Positions 63,620 through 64,000 of a stretch of 64,000 nucleotides of DNA are shown piece after piece. The notes under the pieces are model-generated. The model was not told where the DNA came from. It worked only from the letters and a program-made list of their open reading frames with translations, and searched no databases. Origin of the DNA: Streptomyces sp. DHE7-1. GTDB taxonomy: Bacteria > Actinomycetota > Actinomycetes > Streptomycetales > Streptomycetaceae. How positions within the stretch are numbered: the first letter of the stretch is position 1; every line of letters starts with the position of its first letter. The stretch lies in the NCBI GenBank assembly GCA_016432725.1, contig JACJDG010000003.1:4588001-4652000 (forward strand), read 5' to 3'. The position numbers were made by a program, and so were the translations under genes.

Positions 63620-64000
63620 ATGAGCAGCCTCTTTGACGACAGCTTCCTGGCGGACCTCCAGGCCCCTCGCGGGCACGCGGAGGAGCCCCCGCCGCCGCCC
63701 GAGGACGATCACGCCCCGGAGCCCCTTCCGGACGATCTGTTCGGCGGGAAGTTCGACGTGCCGCCGGACCGGGACACCCACTACCGTGACGGCGCCCCGC
63801 GTCCCGTGATCGACCCGGACGCGCTGCTGCGGGGGCTGAACGACAACCAGCGCGCCGCGGTCGTCCACGCCGGCTCGCCGCTGCTCATCGTGGCCGGCGC
63901 GGGCTCCGGCAAGACGCGCGTGCTCACCCACCGCATCGCCCACCTGCTCGCCGCGCGGAACGTGCACCCGGGCCAGATCCTCGCGATCACCTTTACCAAC
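63620..64000 (+). CDS. pcrA: ATP-dependent DNA helicase PcrA/UvrD, N-terminal part (runs off the window)
   Basis: The first 127 codons of a superfamily 1 helicase. An acidic, Pro-rich N-terminal extension (residues ~20-70) is followed by the Q-motif LRGLNDNQRAAVVH, Walker A/motif I VAGAGSGKTRVLTHRIAHLL and motif Ia ILAITFTN at the edge. PcrA unwinds DNA in repair and plasmid replication. TAGACT lies 14 bases before the ATG as a likely -10. Confidence 0.95.
   Translation, partial: MSSLFDDSFLADLQAPRGHAEEPPPPPEDDHAPEPLPDDLFGGKFDVPPDRDTHYRDGAPRPVIDPDALLRGLNDNQRAAVVHAGSPLLIVAGAGSGKTRVLTHRIAHLLAARNVHPGQILAITFTN

Overview
The window is chromosomal DNA from a Streptomyces (very high GC, GTG/ATG starts with strong GGAGG ribosome sites, GroES/GroEL1 with CIRCE operators, WhiD, BldM, ShbA-like sigma factor). 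Genes and gene order match the conserved actinobacterial block alr - tsaE - tsaB - rimI - tsaD - groES/groEL1 - whiB-type - ECF sigma - guaB - guaB3 - cholesterol-oxidase-like GMC enzyme - guaA that is also found in Mycobacterium tuberculosis. Streptomyces-specific blocks are interleaved.

Layout. 1-0.29 kb: start of a secreted ceramidase (minus). 0.5-7.1 kb: alr, an alpha/beta hydrolase, the tRNA t6A genes tsaE/tsaB/tsaD with rimI, two small genes and a degenerate YkuD-like membrane protein. 7.2 kb: a lone tRNA-Gly(UCC) with its own promoter-like sequence and terminator. 7.3-12.3 kb: a xylan-use island (GH3 glycosidase, LacI regulator, secreted GH10-CBM2 xylanase with a TTA codon). 12.5-14.3 kb: ECF42 sigma factor with its YCII/DGPF partner. 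14.3-17.3 kb: a methyltransferase and two lipoprotein polysaccharide deacetylases. 17.4-19.7 kb: groES-groEL1. 19.7-24.7 kb: ECF41 sigma factor with its AhpD-like partner behind face-to-face ECF41 promoters, then accessory enzymes and a LysR regulator. 24.7-27.3 kb: developmental module whiD / bldM / shbA. 27.5-33.5 kb: guaB, guaB3, a nucleotide-sugar dehydrogenase homologue and glpD. 33.8-45.1 kb: six tandem Ser/Thr protein-kinase genes, one of them a pseudokinase. 45.3-51.5 kb: succinate-semialdehyde-type dehydrogenase, GMC oxidoreductase, chorismate mutase behind an aromatic attenuator, guaA. 51.5-64 kb: small enzymes, a PspC envelope-stress module with a PspC-type histidine kinase and response regulator, two NlpC/P60 cell-wall hydrolases (one behind a probable MtrA site, one behind a c-di-AMP riboswitch), two membrane proteins and the start of pcrA.

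Twelve genes, including the housekeeping genes guaA, glpD and guaB3 and the developmental gene bldM, are interrupted by single-base frameshifts. All fourteen sites are repaired by ADDING one base in or beside a short G or C run. I read this as systematic homopolymer under-calling in the sequence, not as real pseudogenes, and I give these genes their full repaired spans.

The most interesting signals are regulatory: a Phe/Tyr-coding attenuator leader peptide ahead of chorismate mutase, divergent ECF41 promoters, an ECF42 promoter, a BldN-type promoter before bldM, an MtrA box, a c-di-AMP riboswitch, paired palindromes before the aldehyde dehydrogenase, CGAA/TTCG operators in the xylan island, and several paralogues that have lost catalytic residues.
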